Under the pieces are notes generated by a model that searched no databases, was not told the origin of the DNA, and saw nothing but the letters and a program-made list of their open reading frames with translations. From assembly GCA_015066785.1 (NCBI GenBank), contig SVNT01000002.1:1-64000 (forward strand): 64,000 bases of DNA, given 5' to 3'. This document shows, in pieces, positions 51,813 through 61,288 of the stretch; positions within the stretch are counted from its first letter, which is position 1; the number at the start of each line of letters is the position of its first letter. The stretch comes from Ruminococcus sp. GTDB taxonomy: Bacteria > Bacillota > Clostridia > Oscillospirales > Ruminococcaceae. A program made the position numbers and the translations under genes.

Positions 51813-53204
51813 TTATCTCTTAAGGTTTACGAGTTCTTCGAGGATACTGTCTGAAGTTGTGATAATTCTTGCGTTTGCCTGATAACCTCTCTGTGTTGTG
51901 ATGAGGTCGGAGAATTCTGTTGCAAGGTTTACATTCGACATTTCGAGTGAGCCTGATACTACCGAGCCTGAGCCGTCGTATCCGGGGATAGCATACTTCG
52001 CTGAGCCTGATGCCGCACTCTCTGAGTAGTATGAACTTCCGATATAGTCAAGACCCTGAGGGTTGACGAAGGTTGCAAGGTCAATTCGTCCGAAGTAGAG
52101 CATTCCGAGTACGGAGTGTACACCTACGAGAGTACCGTCGCCGCTGATGTAGAAGCTCGAAAGGTCGGAGAATGTCTGGGGCTGCTCAGTTGATTCCATT
52201 TCAATCGGTGTTGTGCCTGATGCAAGGATTGTGTCGATGATTCCTGCCTGGAGGTCAGCGTTTTCGTCCTCGTTGAGAACGCCTGCTGTTCCCGCTGTAC
52301 CGATAGCCGATGTTGTATCGTATGAAATGCTGAGGTTTCCGCCTGTGAATGTTTCGTCTGTGAAGTCGGGAGTTCCGTCGTTGTTTCCGTCGAGTGTCGG
52401 GTTGTCAAGCTCACCGTTGATAACTTCGTTGATAGCGTCCTGAAGTGCGCTTACTGTTGTAGGCTCCTTACCGTTTGCTGTGTTGAGGTTTATTGTAAGT
52501 GTGTACTTGTCGTTAGCCTCGTCGTAGACATATTCTGTAACGGAGCTCTTCTTTGCGTTGTCGTTTGTGACCTTGAGCTCGATGTTCTGCTCCTGGTTGC
52601 CTTCATAGAAGCCCATCTTGAGAACAACGCCCGAGATGTTGCTGGCTGTTCCGTTTCCGTCAGCGTCTGCGCTTACAGCGTATGCTTCGTTGAGGTATTC
52701 AGCTGTGAATACGCTCGGAACATTAATCTTTATCTTTGCGTTTCCTGCGATATTTGACATTGACGCAAGGTTTTCGGGGTCGTAGTTCTGTGTACCGAGT
52801 ACGAAGTAACCGCTTGTGTCAACGAGGTTTCCTTCGGAGTCAACATTGAGCATACCTGCTCTTGTGAAGTACTTGTTGCCTGTTGCGTCCTGTACCTGAA
52901 TGAAACCTTCGCCTGAGATAGCGATGTCAAGTGTGTTTGATGTTGATGCGAATGATGACTGGCTCATGAGCTTGTCGATACTTGATACATTGGTACCGTG
53001 ACCTATCTGTGATGAGTTTACGCCACCCTGTGTAGCTGATGCGCCTGTTGCCGCCTTTGTTGTCTGATAGTAGATGTCGCTGAATGTTACTCGGCTGGCT
53101 TTGAATCCGTATGTATTTACGTTAGCGATGTTGTTACCGATAACGTCGAGCTTTGTCTGATGGGATGTAAGTCCTGCAACGCCTGAAAATAATGATCTTA
53201 ACAT
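51813..53204 (-). CDS. flgE: Flagellar hook protein FlgE
   Basis: This 463-residue exported protein begins with the hook/rod signature (LFSGVAGLTSHQTKLDVIGNN). It has GHGTNVSSIDKLMSQSSFAST and ISGEGFIQVQD in the D1 region, a variable beta-rich centre (about 160-340) with Asn/Asp/Thr-rich strands, and the C-terminal NVNLATEFSDLITTQRGYQANARIITTSD helix. It polymerises into the hook. I chose the ATG at 53204, nine bases after AAGGAG; an upstream TTG overlaps that site. It is flanked by flgD-type genes and flbD as in other Firmicutes. Confidence 0.96.
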   Translation of the reverse strand: MLRSLFSGVAGLTSHQTKLDVIGNNIANVNTYGFKASRVTFSDIYYQTTKAATGASATQGGVNSSQIGHGTNVSSIDKLMSQSSFASTSNTLDIAISGEGFIQVQDATGNKYFTRAGMLNVDSEGNLVDTSGYFVLGTQNYDPENLASMSNIAGNAKIKINVPSVFTAEYLNEAYAVSADADGNGTASNISGVVLKMGFYEGNQEQNIELKVTNDNAKKSSVTEYVYDEANDKYTLTINLNTANGKEPTTVSALQDAINEVINGELDNPTLDGNNDGTPDFTDETFTGGNLSISYDTTSAIGTAGTAGVLNEDENADLQAGIIDTILASGTTPIEMESTEQPQTFSDLSSFYISGDGTLVGVHSVLGMLYFGRIDLATFVNPQGLDYIGSSYYSESAASGSAKYAIPGYDGSGSVVSGSLEMSNVNLATEFSDLITTQRGYQANARIITTSDSILEELVNLKR

Positions 53205-53305
53205 AATATGCAACTCCTTTTCAAATTAAAGATGTGTTCAACCGAAATCTCCGCCTGCGGATATTCGACCCGCTTCGGTAAGACTTCTCAAAAGAGTCCG
53301 GTCTT

Positions 53306-53704
53306 TTACATAATTACGGTTGAATCAATGTTTGTGAAAATGTTTCCCTGCATGTCCTCTTCGGTCATTGTCGTGATTACCCTGTTGTTCTTCACGGATA
53401 CCACGAATGCCGTAGCGTCGAGCAGTACAAGTGTGTCGTTAGAGCCCTTTTCCTGTGCAACCTCCACCGCTTTGTTGAGTCTTTCGAGCATATCGTTCTC
53501 TGTGAGGTCGATATTCCTGTCTTCGAGTCTCTCTATTGCGTGCTTGGAAAATTCCACGCCGTCAGGCTGCTCTGCGAGCATCGCCCTGAGCTGTTGGGCA
53601 AAGGGGCTGTTCTGCGCTTCATCTTCGGATACCTTCGGGAGAACCACTGCGTTACCTGTGGTAACCGAGACCCCTCTGGTCTTCAGATAGTCGTTAATAA
53701 GCAT
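53306..53704 (-). CDS. Flagellar operon protein, TIGR02530 type
   Basis: This 132-residue protein has the pattern of the TIGR02530 flagellar operon family: FSKHAIERLEDRNIDLTENDMLERLNKAVEVAQEKG, then VLLDATAFVVSVKNNRVIT and a C-terminal NIFTNIDSTVIM. It is found between flgD and flgE in many Clostridia and some Bacilli. The function is not known. It has no signal peptide or membrane segment. The start follows GGAGGAG at a somewhat long distance. Confidence 0.87.
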   Translation of the reverse strand: MLINDYLKTRGVSVTTGNAVVLPKVSEDEAQNSPFAQQLRAMLAEQPDGVEFSKHAIERLEDRNIDLTENDMLERLNKAVEVAQEKGSNDTLVLLDATAFVVSVKNNRVITTMTEEDMQGNIFTNIDSTVIM

Positions 53705-53723
53705 TGCCTTTCACTCCTCCGTG

Positions 53724-54263
53724 CTATGCTTCTTCAATTACTGAATCTTCTTCATTCACGAAATCGTCGATTGTTTCTTCCTTTTCGGGTTCTTCGGATG
53801 TTTCGCCCTTTCCTCCGTCAACCGATACTTCGATGTTGGAATCGATTACCGATACAACCGATGAAAGAGAATGGTACTGTCCGTTTACGGAAACCTTGTA
53901 TTCGTCGCCCTGCTTGTAAACGCCGGTTACAACGCCTGTGTCCGATACCGATATGCCGTCTTCGGTTGTTGATGTTCCGAGGTATACCGTCTTACCGATA
54001 AGGCCGTTTGCGTAGTTTCCCTGTGCGTAGTTGAGGTTTTCCTGCTGTGCCTCAAGCGCTGAGAACTGAGCCATCTGTGCGATGAATTCCGTGTCGCTCT
54101 GCGGATTGTTGAAATCCTGGTTCTGAAGCTGTGCTATCATCAGGTTCATAAAATCCATCTGACCGAGGGTTGTTTCTTCTTCGCTTGCGTACATATCCTT
54201 GTACTTTTCGTAATTGCTCTTTATCTGGTCTGCCGCATTTGTGAACATTACGCCATCTGCCAT
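53724..54263 (-). CDS. flgD: Flagellar hook assembly protein FlgD
   Basis: This 179-residue protein has the FlgD N-terminal region (LGQMDFMNLMIAQLQNQDFNNPQSDTEFIAQMAQFSALEAQQ) that caps the growing hook. A short beta-rich part with LIGKTVYLGTS and a predicted SH3-like strand set follows. The C-terminal FlgD Ig-like domain is shortened and replaced by an acidic Glu-rich tail. The family's usual length is 140-230. It overlaps the fliK stop region by 16 bases. Confidence 0.94.
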   Translation of the reverse strand: MADGVMFTNAADQIKSNYEKYKDMYASEEETTLGQMDFMNLMIAQLQNQDFNNPQSDTEFIAQMAQFSALEAQQENLNYAQGNYANGLIGKTVYLGTSTTEDGISVSDTGVVTGVYKQGDEYKVSVNGQYHSLSSVVSVIDSNIEVSVDGGKGETSEEPEKEETIDDFVNEEDSVIEEA

Positions 54264-55819
54264 AATCTGTTCTCTCCTTTCAGTATTGTTTCGGGGGATT
54301 CTTCCTCCTGTGTCATTTCAACTGCGTCTGACTGTGTGTACTGCTGCTGTGCCGCATTTGAGCCGCCACCGTTTGAAAGATTGAGGTCTGCCGCCGCACC
54401 GTTGTATGAAGGCTCTACCATCTGGATTTCTCTCACGCCGTTATTGATGTTCGAGAGGTCCTGCATAAGTGACGGGAGTCTGTCACGGAGAAGGCTCTGT
54501 GTTTCTGCACTCTCTGCTGCGATACGGATTGTGATTTCGCCGCCGTCGTTTGTGACTTCAACTGTGATTCTTCCGAGGTTGTCGGGGTTGAGTGTCATTG
54601 TAAGGCGGTTTGTGTCGCCCTCTCTCACCGAGCTCATCTGCCCTGTGATGAAGTCAACTACCTGTGTGTGTACTGAGTTCGCTGTTGCTTCGGGAACAGC
54701 CGCTTCTGCGGTTACAACCGTCTGCACATCAGCGTTCACCATTGACGCCGCTGCAATTTCGTTCAGCTCGTCTGTTCCTGTTGTGATGTTTGCGGAGCTT
54801 CTTGCGATTGACGATGCCGACATAAGTCTTGATGCGTCAGCCGAAAGTGTTTCTACTTCGATGCTTTCAACGGGAACTGTTGTTTCTGTCGCTGTACCTG
54901 CCTCGTCTGTGACCTCGTCGGTAACTTCTGTGTTTTCAGTAGTGTCTGTTACTTCGGGGGTTTCGGGGGTTTCGGGTGTTTCCGTGGTGTCTGTCACTTC
55001 AGGGACTTCTGTGCTGTCCGTTGTTGTGTCTGTCACTTCGGGATTTTCCGTGGTGTCGGTCGGTACTTCGGGTGTTACGACAACTTCTGAGTCATCTGTG
55101 ATTTCAGGTACTTCGGGTGTTTCGGGTACTTCGGGAACAACGATTTCTTCGCCGCTTGCCGCAAAATCATGTGCAATCTTGATTTCCGACCAGATTGCGT
55201 CCATTGAATGTGCAAACTCACCGAAGGTCATTTCCTCACCGCCGCCGTATACGACCTCGCCTGCCTTGACAGCCGTGTTGTCGATACTGATGTTGAGCAG
55301 CATGGGGAGAATAATCTGCATTGCCTCCTCTGCGGAAACATCCTTTTTCTTGAGAGCTTCGAGCTTCAGTCTTACTGCGTCGTACGGGTCGTCACTTTCA
55401 ACAATTCTTCTTCCGAAGATTGCGTCGAGAAGTCCCTGTACTGTGCCTTCGGCTGCGTCGCCGTTGTCTTCCGCCTCGATAGACGCCATTATCTTTTCCA
55501 TGAGGTTGAGGAATTCTTCCTGGTCCTCGGGAAGCATCTGTTCGAATGCGTCGCTGAAGTCAACTCCCACACCTGAAATTCCGAATGCCTCTTCCATTGT
55601 GTCTTTCAGAAGGTCTGATACGGTTTCATTCTCGGTGAGGGGCGCTTTTTCGATTACTTTCGTTTCTGTGTCGATTTTCTTCGCCGCAGTGTCGATTTTG
55701 TCAATAAGCGTGTCGTAGAACTTGTCACTTACCTCTCCCGGCTTGGTTGCGTATGCAGGGTCTTCGTCAATCCCCCATTTCGTAGGCAACGGGTTTTCGA
55801 TGTACTCGATATTTGCCAT
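54248..55819 (-). CDS. fliK: Flagellar hook-length control protein FliK
   Basis: This 523-residue protein has the C-terminal Flg_hook domain (about 390-480: VVDFITGQMSSVREGDTNRL, LNPDNLGRITVEV, IRIAAESAETQSLLRDRLPSL), which contacts FlhB to switch export. The middle (about 225-310) is a low-complexity region of Thr, Glu, Val, Pro and Asp with repeated TPEVPEVTDTT-like units, expected to be extended, as suits a molecular ruler. It lies between fliJ and flgD. The length fits the family (400-650). A second FliK-like protein is at 34386-36203. Confidence 0.93.
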   Translation of the reverse strand: MANIEYIENPLPTKWGIDEDPAYATKPGEVSDKFYDTLIDKIDTAAKKIDTETKVIEKAPLTENETVSDLLKDTMEEAFGISGVGVDFSDAFEQMLPEDQEEFLNLMEKIMASIEAEDNGDAAEGTVQGLLDAIFGRRIVESDDPYDAVRLKLEALKKKDVSAEEAMQIILPMLLNISIDNTAVKAGEVVYGGGEEMTFGEFAHSMDAIWSEIKIAHDFAASGEEIVVPEVPETPEVPEITDDSEVVVTPEVPTDTTENPEVTDTTTDSTEVPEVTDTTETPETPETPEVTDTTENTEVTDEVTDEAGTATETTVPVESIEVETLSADASRLMSASSIARSSANITTGTDELNEIAAASMVNADVQTVVTAEAAVPEATANSVHTQVVDFITGQMSSVREGDTNRLTMTLNPDNLGRITVEVTNDGGEITIRIAAESAETQSLLRDRLPSLMQDLSNINNGVREIQMVEPSYNGAAADLNLSNGGGSNAAQQQYTQSDAVEMTQEEESPETILKGENRLWQMA

Positions 55820-55872
55820 AAATATCCCTCCTTTTTTAATATATTTTATATAAAGCCTTACGGCGATATACC

Positions 55873-56322
55873 TTACTGATTGTTTCCTGTATGCTCTCTG
55901 TTGTTGACGTATTCTTCGATGAAAGCCTCGTCAGCCTTTGCCACCTTGAATTTATATTCGGCAAGCTGTTTTTCCTCGAGCTTTTCGAGGGTTGTGACTT
56001 CCTTCGTTGCCTCTATCACAACGTGGAGCTGTCGTTGTACCTTTGTGTTCTGTGCGGCGATTTCCTTGTTTTTCGCTTTTATTCCGTCTATAAGGTAGCT
56101 GATAAAGCCCTTTGCGGTGACTACCTCACGGGCGGTCATTCCCTTTGCGGAGTTTTCGATGAACTCTTTGTTCTTTTTTTCAAGCTCGGCCTCCATAGCC
56201 TCCCTCTCCGCAATAAGCTCGTGGTATCTCATACGGAGCGCCGCAAGCTCGTTTTCTTCCTTTTTCTTTACCTGCTCCTTGAAGCTCTTGAGCTTGTCGA
56301 GAGTGAATTTAAACTTTTTCAA
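55873..56322 (-). CDS. fliJ: Flagellar export protein FliJ
   Basis: This 149-residue protein is one long charged coiled coil (FKFTLDKLKSFKEQVKKKEENELAAL at the N-terminus, then EELEKKNKEF-like heptads), the form of FliJ. FliJ inserts into the FliI hexamer like the gamma stalk of F-ATPase and helps chaperone recycling at FlhA. It lies two bases from fliI and upstream of fliK, the usual position. Confidence 0.92.
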   Translation of the reverse strand: MKKFKFTLDKLKSFKEQVKKKEENELAALRMRYHELIAEREAMEAELEKKNKEFIENSAKGMTAREVVTAKGFISYLIDGIKAKNKEIAAQNTKVQRQLHVVIEATKEVTTLEKLEEKQLAEYKFKVAKADEAFIEEYVNNREHTGNNQ

Positions 56323-56324
56323 AG

Positions 56325-57635
56325 CTAGTTAACCGCCTCGTTGAGCATTCTCACGGTGTCCTCGAAGGTGAACGCCTCGTCGGTTGCCTGCGTGAGAAAT
56401 GCGTTTATCTTGTCGATTTTCAGTATCGCCTCGTCGAGCGCCTTGTTGGAGCCTTTCTTGTATGCGCCTATCGACACAAGGTCGAAGTTGTCTTCATACA
56501 GCGACATAAGATTACGGAGTCTTGCGCCTGCCTCCTTATGCTCCTTCGTGGCGATTTCCGACATAAGTCGTGATACGCTTCCGAGAATGTCGATTGCGGG
56601 GTAGTGGTTCTTCGCCGCAACCTTTCTTGACAGGATGATATGCCCGTCGATAATTCCTCGCACCGTGTCGGAGATAGGCTCGTTGGTGTCGTCACCTTCA
56701 ACAAGCACGGTATATATTCCCGTGATGGAGCCTTTTTCAAAATTTCCCGCACGCTCAAGCAGCTTCGGCATCGTCGTGTAGATTGACGGGGTGTAGCCTC
56801 GTGCTATCGGTGCCTCTCCCGTTGCAAGACCGATTTCTCTCTGCGCCATTGCGTATCGTGTAAGACTGTCCATCATAAGAAGTACGTTCTTGCCCTGGTC
56901 CTTGAAGTATTCCGCTATCGCCGTTGCCGTCATCGGACACTTGTTACGCATCATCGACGGCTGGTCGGAGGTCGCTACGACAAGTACAGAGCGTGCCATT
57001 CCCCTGGGGCCTAAGTCCCTCTGGATGAATTCGAGAACCTCTCGTCCTCGTTCCCCTACGAGAGCGATTACGTTGACGTCGGCTTCGACCTCTCTTGCAA
57101 TCATTCCCATAAGTGTGGATTTTCCGACACCCGAACCTGCGAATATGCCCATACGCTGTCCTCGTCCTATGGTGAGGAGGCCGTCTATTGCCTTCACTCC
57201 CATCGGGATGACTTCGTGGATTGCGGGTCGTGTGAGGGGGTTTGTGGGCTCGCCTGCGATGTTTCTCTTTTCGCCCCTCGGTATCGGCGGGCCGTCGTCG
57301 AGAGGGTTGCCCACGGCGTCTATAATTCTTCCGATAAGGTCGGGTGTGCAGTTGACCGAGAGCTTGTCGCCCGTCGAATCAACGATACTTCCCGGGCCTA
57401 TGCCCTCAATATCGGAATACGGCATAAGTATTATCTTGTTTTCTGAAAAGCCCGTAACCTCTGCAAATATGTATTTGTCGCTTTCGCCCTTGAGGTATAT
57501 TCTGCATATATCCCCTACATTGCAGTGCGGGCCCGAGGCTTCGATGGTCATTCCGATAATCTTTTCGATTTTGCCCATCCGCCGATAAAAATCCGCATTG
57601 TCAACGGCATTCTTCAAATCGGAAAATTCCATCAT
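56325..57635 (-). CDS. fliI: Flagellum-specific ATPase FliI
   Basis: This 436-residue enzyme is the F1-beta-like ATPase of the flagellar export system. The P-loop GSGVGKST is at residues 167-174. LLMMDSLTRYAMAQREIGLA is the Walker B and catalytic region, and GSITGIYTVLVEGDD follows. An N-terminal beta-barrel domain covers about 20-95. It binds export substrates and is regulated by FliH, whose gene lies seven bases upstream. The length is typical (about 435-440). Confidence 0.97.
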   Translation of the reverse strand: MMEFSDLKNAVDNADFYRRMGKIEKIIGMTIEASGPHCNVGDICRIYLKGESDKYIFAEVTGFSENKIILMPYSDIEGIGPGSIVDSTGDKLSVNCTPDLIGRIIDAVGNPLDDGPPIPRGEKRNIAGEPTNPLTRPAIHEVIPMGVKAIDGLLTIGRGQRMGIFAGSGVGKSTLMGMIAREVEADVNVIALVGERGREVLEFIQRDLGPRGMARSVLVVATSDQPSMMRNKCPMTATAIAEYFKDQGKNVLLMMDSLTRYAMAQREIGLATGEAPIARGYTPSIYTTMPKLLERAGNFEKGSITGIYTVLVEGDDTNEPISDTVRGIIDGHIILSRKVAAKNHYPAIDILGSVSRLMSEIATKEHKEAGARLRNLMSLYEDNFDLVSIGAYKKGSNKALDEAILKIDKINAFLTQATDEAFTFEDTVRMLNEAVN

Positions 57636-57641
57636 TATCCC

Positions 57642-58544
57642 CTATTCTGCGTCACTGCGCTTGATTTTGCTGTTTTCCATTATTTCTTTGAGAAGGTCAA
57701 GCTGCGTCGGCACCGAAGCGTCGATTATCTCGCTTCCGTTGTCGATTACAACCGTGCCAGATTCTGCGTCGGGCAGAATTTCAATCTCGATGTCGGGAAT
57801 ATTCCCCGCCGCCGCCTTTATGAAGTCGAGGCTTGCGGCCGTATCGACAGAAACATCGGTTTCTGCGACGGAGATACGCACGCTCGATGAATTGCGGAAG
57901 TTCTTTGCAGCCTCCTTGACGATTGAGGCTATCGTGTTCTTGTCAACGGCAAGCTGACAACCGATTATCTTCTCTATTATATAGTATCCTGTTTCGAGGA
58001 ACTCGTCCTTGTGCGAGAGGAAGTAAGCGTCCTTCTTTGAGTTTATCTCCTTCAGGAATTCCGCCGCAGTGTTTATGTACCTCTGCGCCTGCTCTTCCCC
58101 CGCCTTTCTGCCTTCTTCAAAGCCTTCGTTGTAGGCCTTTATCTTGGTTTCACGGGCTTCGTTGAGAGCTTCTATGCGGATGTTTTCTTCCTCACGGCGT
58201 GCTCTTTCAACGGCTTCGGTGATTACCCTTTCCGCCTTCTCGTTGAGCCTGTCGAGACTGTCCTCAAGCTCCTCACGGAGAGGGGCAAGCCGCCTTTCAA
58301 CCTCTTCCTCGAATTCCTTTTCACGCTGTAAGCGTTCTTCTTCCGCACGGGCTTTTTCCTCTTCCTCCTGCATTTTTAACGCCTTGGAGATTTCGATGAA
58401 TTCGCCGTCGGTTTCTTCGGTTTCCTCGGGTTCGGCAGGCTCGGGGATTTCTTCTTCGGGAACCTCCACCGAAACGGTGTTGTCGATTTTTACGGGTTCT
58501 GCTTCAAAGTCGAATATTTCCGATGATTTTATTACCCTAAGCAA
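57642..58544 (-). CDS. fliH: Flagellar assembly protein FliH
   Basis: This 300-residue protein has an acidic Glu/Pro-rich N-terminus (about 20-60), a long Glu/Arg-rich coiled coil (about 65-155) and the FliH/VPS-like C-terminal domain (about 165-290: GYYIIEKIIGCQLAVDKNTIASIVKEAAKNF and VRISVAETDVSVDTAASLDFIK). It inhibits FliI and tethers it to the C ring. Its start overlaps the fliG stop region by eight bases. It is slightly longer than usual (230-270) because of the acidic and coiled-coil parts. Confidence 0.92.
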   Translation of the reverse strand: MLRVIKSSEIFDFEAEPVKIDNTVSVEVPEEEIPEPAEPEETEETDGEFIEISKALKMQEEEEKARAEEERLQREKEFEEEVERRLAPLREELEDSLDRLNEKAERVITEAVERARREEENIRIEALNEARETKIKAYNEGFEEGRKAGEEQAQRYINTAAEFLKEINSKKDAYFLSHKDEFLETGYYIIEKIIGCQLAVDKNTIASIVKEAAKNFRNSSSVRISVAETDVSVDTAASLDFIKAAAGNIPDIEIEILPDAESGTVVIDNGSEIIDASVPTQLDLLKEIMENSKIKRSDAE

Positions 58545-59652
58545 TAATCTCGTCTTCCTTTCCGCCCTTGCTGATTACAAGCTCGCCTTCATCCTCAAGC
58601 TTACGGATGATTGATACGATTCTTGTCTGTACCTCTTCAACATCACGCATACGAATATTGTGGAGGTATTCGATTTCCTGCTGAATAGACTCCTGCATAC
58701 GCTGGGGCATATTCGAGAACAGGCACGCCGCAACTTCGGAGTTTGAACCCTTGATTGCGATTGCGAGGTCCTTCTGGTCGACATCCCTGATAAATCTCTG
58801 TATCGAGGCGTCGTCCATGAAGAGAATATCTTCGAACACGAACATCTTCTGACGGATTTCGTTTACAAGGTCTGCGTCTCTCGTCATGAGTTCGTCGAAA
58901 ATGAACTTTTCGGTGCTGCGGTCAACATGGTTGAGTACGTCAGCAATATAGTTGATACCACCGATTTCGGTGAGGTCCATGATAAGTGATGAGAATTTCT
59001 TCTCGAGTGTTGCTTCAATCGCCTTGATTACGTCAGGCGAGGTGTTGTCCATTCGTGCGATACGCTCAACAACGTCAACTCGCTTCTCTCTCGGAAGTTC
59101 GGAAAGTACCGCTGACGCCTGGTCGGGATTGACATACGAAAGAACGAGGGCAATTGTCTGCGGTGATTCGTTCTGGAGGATTGCCAGCGTGTTCTTGTAG
59201 TCGGATTTTCTTACAAAGTCGAAAGCCTTTACCTGCATCGACCTTGAAACCTTTTCCATGAGGAGCTTTGCACTTTCGGGGCCGTAAGCCTTTTCGAGAA
59301 CCCCTCTTGCGTAATCTACGCCGCCCTCGGTGATTACCTTCTGGGTGAGGCACAGCTCGTAGAATTCGTTGAGAATTCCGTTTATTTTGGTTACGTCTAT
59401 GAACTTTGCCCTTGCAACCTCGTAGGTGAGCTTTTCTACCTCGTCGTCGGTGAGGTGCTTGTAGACCTCAGCCGCATTTTCCTTTCCGATGGCTGTGATT
59501 ACAACCGCCGCTCTTTCAAGGAAGGTTACTCTTTCTTCCTTTTCGTCATTCTGACTTACATCGGAGGTAAGCGACGGTATCTGTACTGCCGCAGCGGAAG
59601 CTGCCGCCTGCGCCGCAATTGCGGCTTCTGTATTCTTCTGTTTTGCCGCCAT
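58537..59652 (-). CDS. fliG: Flagellar motor switch protein FliG
   Basis: This 371-residue rotor protein has an Ala-rich N-terminal extension (about 1-40) before the FliF-binding domain. The middle domain has NESPQTIALVLSYVNPDQASAVLSELP, where the common EHPQ motif reads ESPQ, together with MFVFEDILFMDDASIQRFIRDVD. The C-terminal torque domain has MRDVEEVQTRIVSIIRKLEDEGEL. Charged residues that interact with MotA are in that last part. It shares one base with the fliF stop codon, so the two may be translationally coupled. Confidence 0.96.
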   Translation of the reverse strand: MAAKQKNTEAAIAAQAAASAAAVQIPSLTSDVSQNDEKEERVTFLERAAVVITAIGKENAAEVYKHLTDDEVEKLTYEVARAKFIDVTKINGILNEFYELCLTQKVITEGGVDYARGVLEKAYGPESAKLLMEKVSRSMQVKAFDFVRKSDYKNTLAILQNESPQTIALVLSYVNPDQASAVLSELPREKRVDVVERIARMDNTSPDVIKAIEATLEKKFSSLIMDLTEIGGINYIADVLNHVDRSTEKFIFDELMTRDADLVNEIRQKMFVFEDILFMDDASIQRFIRDVDQKDLAIAIKGSNSEVAACLFSNMPQRMQESIQQEIEYLHNIRMRDVEEVQTRIVSIIRKLEDEGELVISKGGKEDEIIA

Positions 59653-61256
59653 TAATCATCCTCCTCCTCATGCAGCCAGCCCTTGATGAGCTGTGCAACC
59701 ATCGCAGGGTTCTGACTTGTGAATTCTTCGATTTCTCTCTTGATAGCCTCTTCTCTTGTTTCTCTTTCCTTTTCGAGAAGACTTGCAACCTCTGCCTCTT
59801 CCTCGGCAATCCGCTGTTCCTTCTTCACGGTGTTTGCCTTTGCAAGTGCCATTTGGTACTTGTCGAGAGCCCTGCGCTTCTTCTTCGCCTTGCCCGAAAC
59901 ATTTATGTAGAGGAAAAGGAACACGATAATGAGCGCCATAATGCACGCCATTACTATGAAGAATATCTGTCTTGACCAGTTGAACGGGTAACCCGTGCTT
60001 ACTGATGTTGTCGGCTCCTTGCCGAAGCCTGTGAGGCTTGTTACGCTTACTCTGTTCTCAACTACGCCGACTGCCCTTGCCACTGCCGAGGTAAGCTCCG
60101 CCTTCGTAGTGTCGGTGAGAAAGCCTGTTTCCGTATAGAGTATTACAGACACCGAAAGGTCGTCTACATAGAAGCCTGCCTTTTCGGTCTGCTGTTTGAG
60201 TGTTGTTACAAGATAGCTGATTGATGATGAGCTCTCGCTCCACACGCTCTGACTTCCGACATCGCCTGTGGGATATGTGTCGTCTGCGTTTACTTCAACG
60301 CCCACGACATCGCCCTCGCCGTTGGTAGCACCCGAGCTGTTCGAGTGGTCTTCGTGCTGTACCATTCCGCTTCCGTCCTCGTGTGAGGGTGAGTACTGCG
60401 TAAGCTCCGACACCTGCTTGTCGTAGTTGAGGTCGGCATTTACGACAACCTTTACATTCCCTTCGCCGTAGCCGGGTACGAGAAGGTCGAGTATCGACTG
60501 CTCGAATGTTTCCTGGTACTGCTGTTTGAACTGTAACTTCTGTCTTTCTATTGCAAGATTCTGTGCGTCTGTGTTTTCATTTCCGTCTGCTGTGAGGAAG
60601 TTGAGGTCGCCGTCAACGATAACGACATTTTCTTCTTTAAGACCCGTAACCGACGCCTGCACCAGCTTTGCGATACCGCTTATCTGCGTGGAGGAGAGCG
60701 TGAAGCCTTCCTTGAGTGTAACGGATACCGACGCCGAAGGCTCCTTCGTGGAGCTTGATATTACCGTTGTTTTCGTTTCGGGGATTGTCAGCGTTACCGC
60801 TGCGTCAGCTACCCCGTCGTAACGCTTTATGATAGCCGCAAGTCTTTCCTGCGTCTGCATCCGTGCATATTCTCTCTTCTCGAAGTCGGTGGAGAGCATA
60901 TTCACATTGTCGGAAAATATCGTGTAATCGAGCGAGTTTTTGGGGTAACCCATCGACGCCAGCTCCGCATAGAGCATATTCGACTGCTCCTTGGGGACTG
61001 AAATCGTTCCGCCCGTTGTGAGTCTTGCCTCTATTCCCATTCCTTCAATCTGGGAGTATATCTCAGCCGCTTCCGCCGATTCAAGCCCTGAATAAAGGAC
61101 TTCATACTCGGTATAGTTGAGTGCCGCAACGATGACAACCGCCGCAACGATGACCCCTCCCAGAACACTGAGGATTATTATTTTGTTCTTTTTCCCCTGT
61201 GCTTCCCAGAACTCCTTTATCGGAGTCAGAAACTTCAAAACCTTTTCCTTCATCAA
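59652..61256 (-). CDS. fliF: Flagellar MS-ring protein FliF
   Basis: This 534-residue protein has two membrane helices (about residues 26-47 and 435-460). Between them are ring-building domains with YEVLYSGLESAEAAEIYSQIEGMGI, VPKEQSNMLYAELASMGYP and TVTLTIPETKTTV-like strands. A cytoplasmic C-terminal tail (about 490-534, EFTSQNPAMVAQLIKGWL) binds FliG. It forms the MS ring, the base on which the export gate and rotor assemble. The length is typical. It is encoded upstream of fliG and downstream of fliE. Confidence 0.97.
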   Translation of the reverse strand: MMKEKVLKFLTPIKEFWEAQGKKNKIIILSVLGGVIVAAVVIVAALNYTEYEVLYSGLESAEAAEIYSQIEGMGIEARLTTGGTISVPKEQSNMLYAELASMGYPKNSLDYTIFSDNVNMLSTDFEKREYARMQTQERLAAIIKRYDGVADAAVTLTIPETKTTVISSSTKEPSASVSVTLKEGFTLSSTQISGIAKLVQASVTGLKEENVVIVDGDLNFLTADGNENTDAQNLAIERQKLQFKQQYQETFEQSILDLLVPGYGEGNVKVVVNADLNYDKQVSELTQYSPSHEDGSGMVQHEDHSNSSGATNGEGDVVGVEVNADDTYPTGDVGSQSVWSESSSSISYLVTTLKQQTEKAGFYVDDLSVSVILYTETGFLTDTTKAELTSAVARAVGVVENRVSVTSLTGFGKEPTTSVSTGYPFNWSRQIFFIVMACIMALIIVFLFLYINVSGKAKKKRRALDKYQMALAKANTVKKEQRIAEEEAEVASLLEKERETREEAIKREIEEFTSQNPAMVAQLIKGWLHEEEDD

Positions 61257-61288
61257 GAATGCCCTTCCAAAATTTTATGTATTAGCAA

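Noticed and set aside
54336-55718. 460-residue Ser/Val/Thr-rich plus-strand open frame opposite fliK
   Set aside because: It is the mirror of the repetitive Thr/Glu/Val region of fliK; long antisense frames are expected there.
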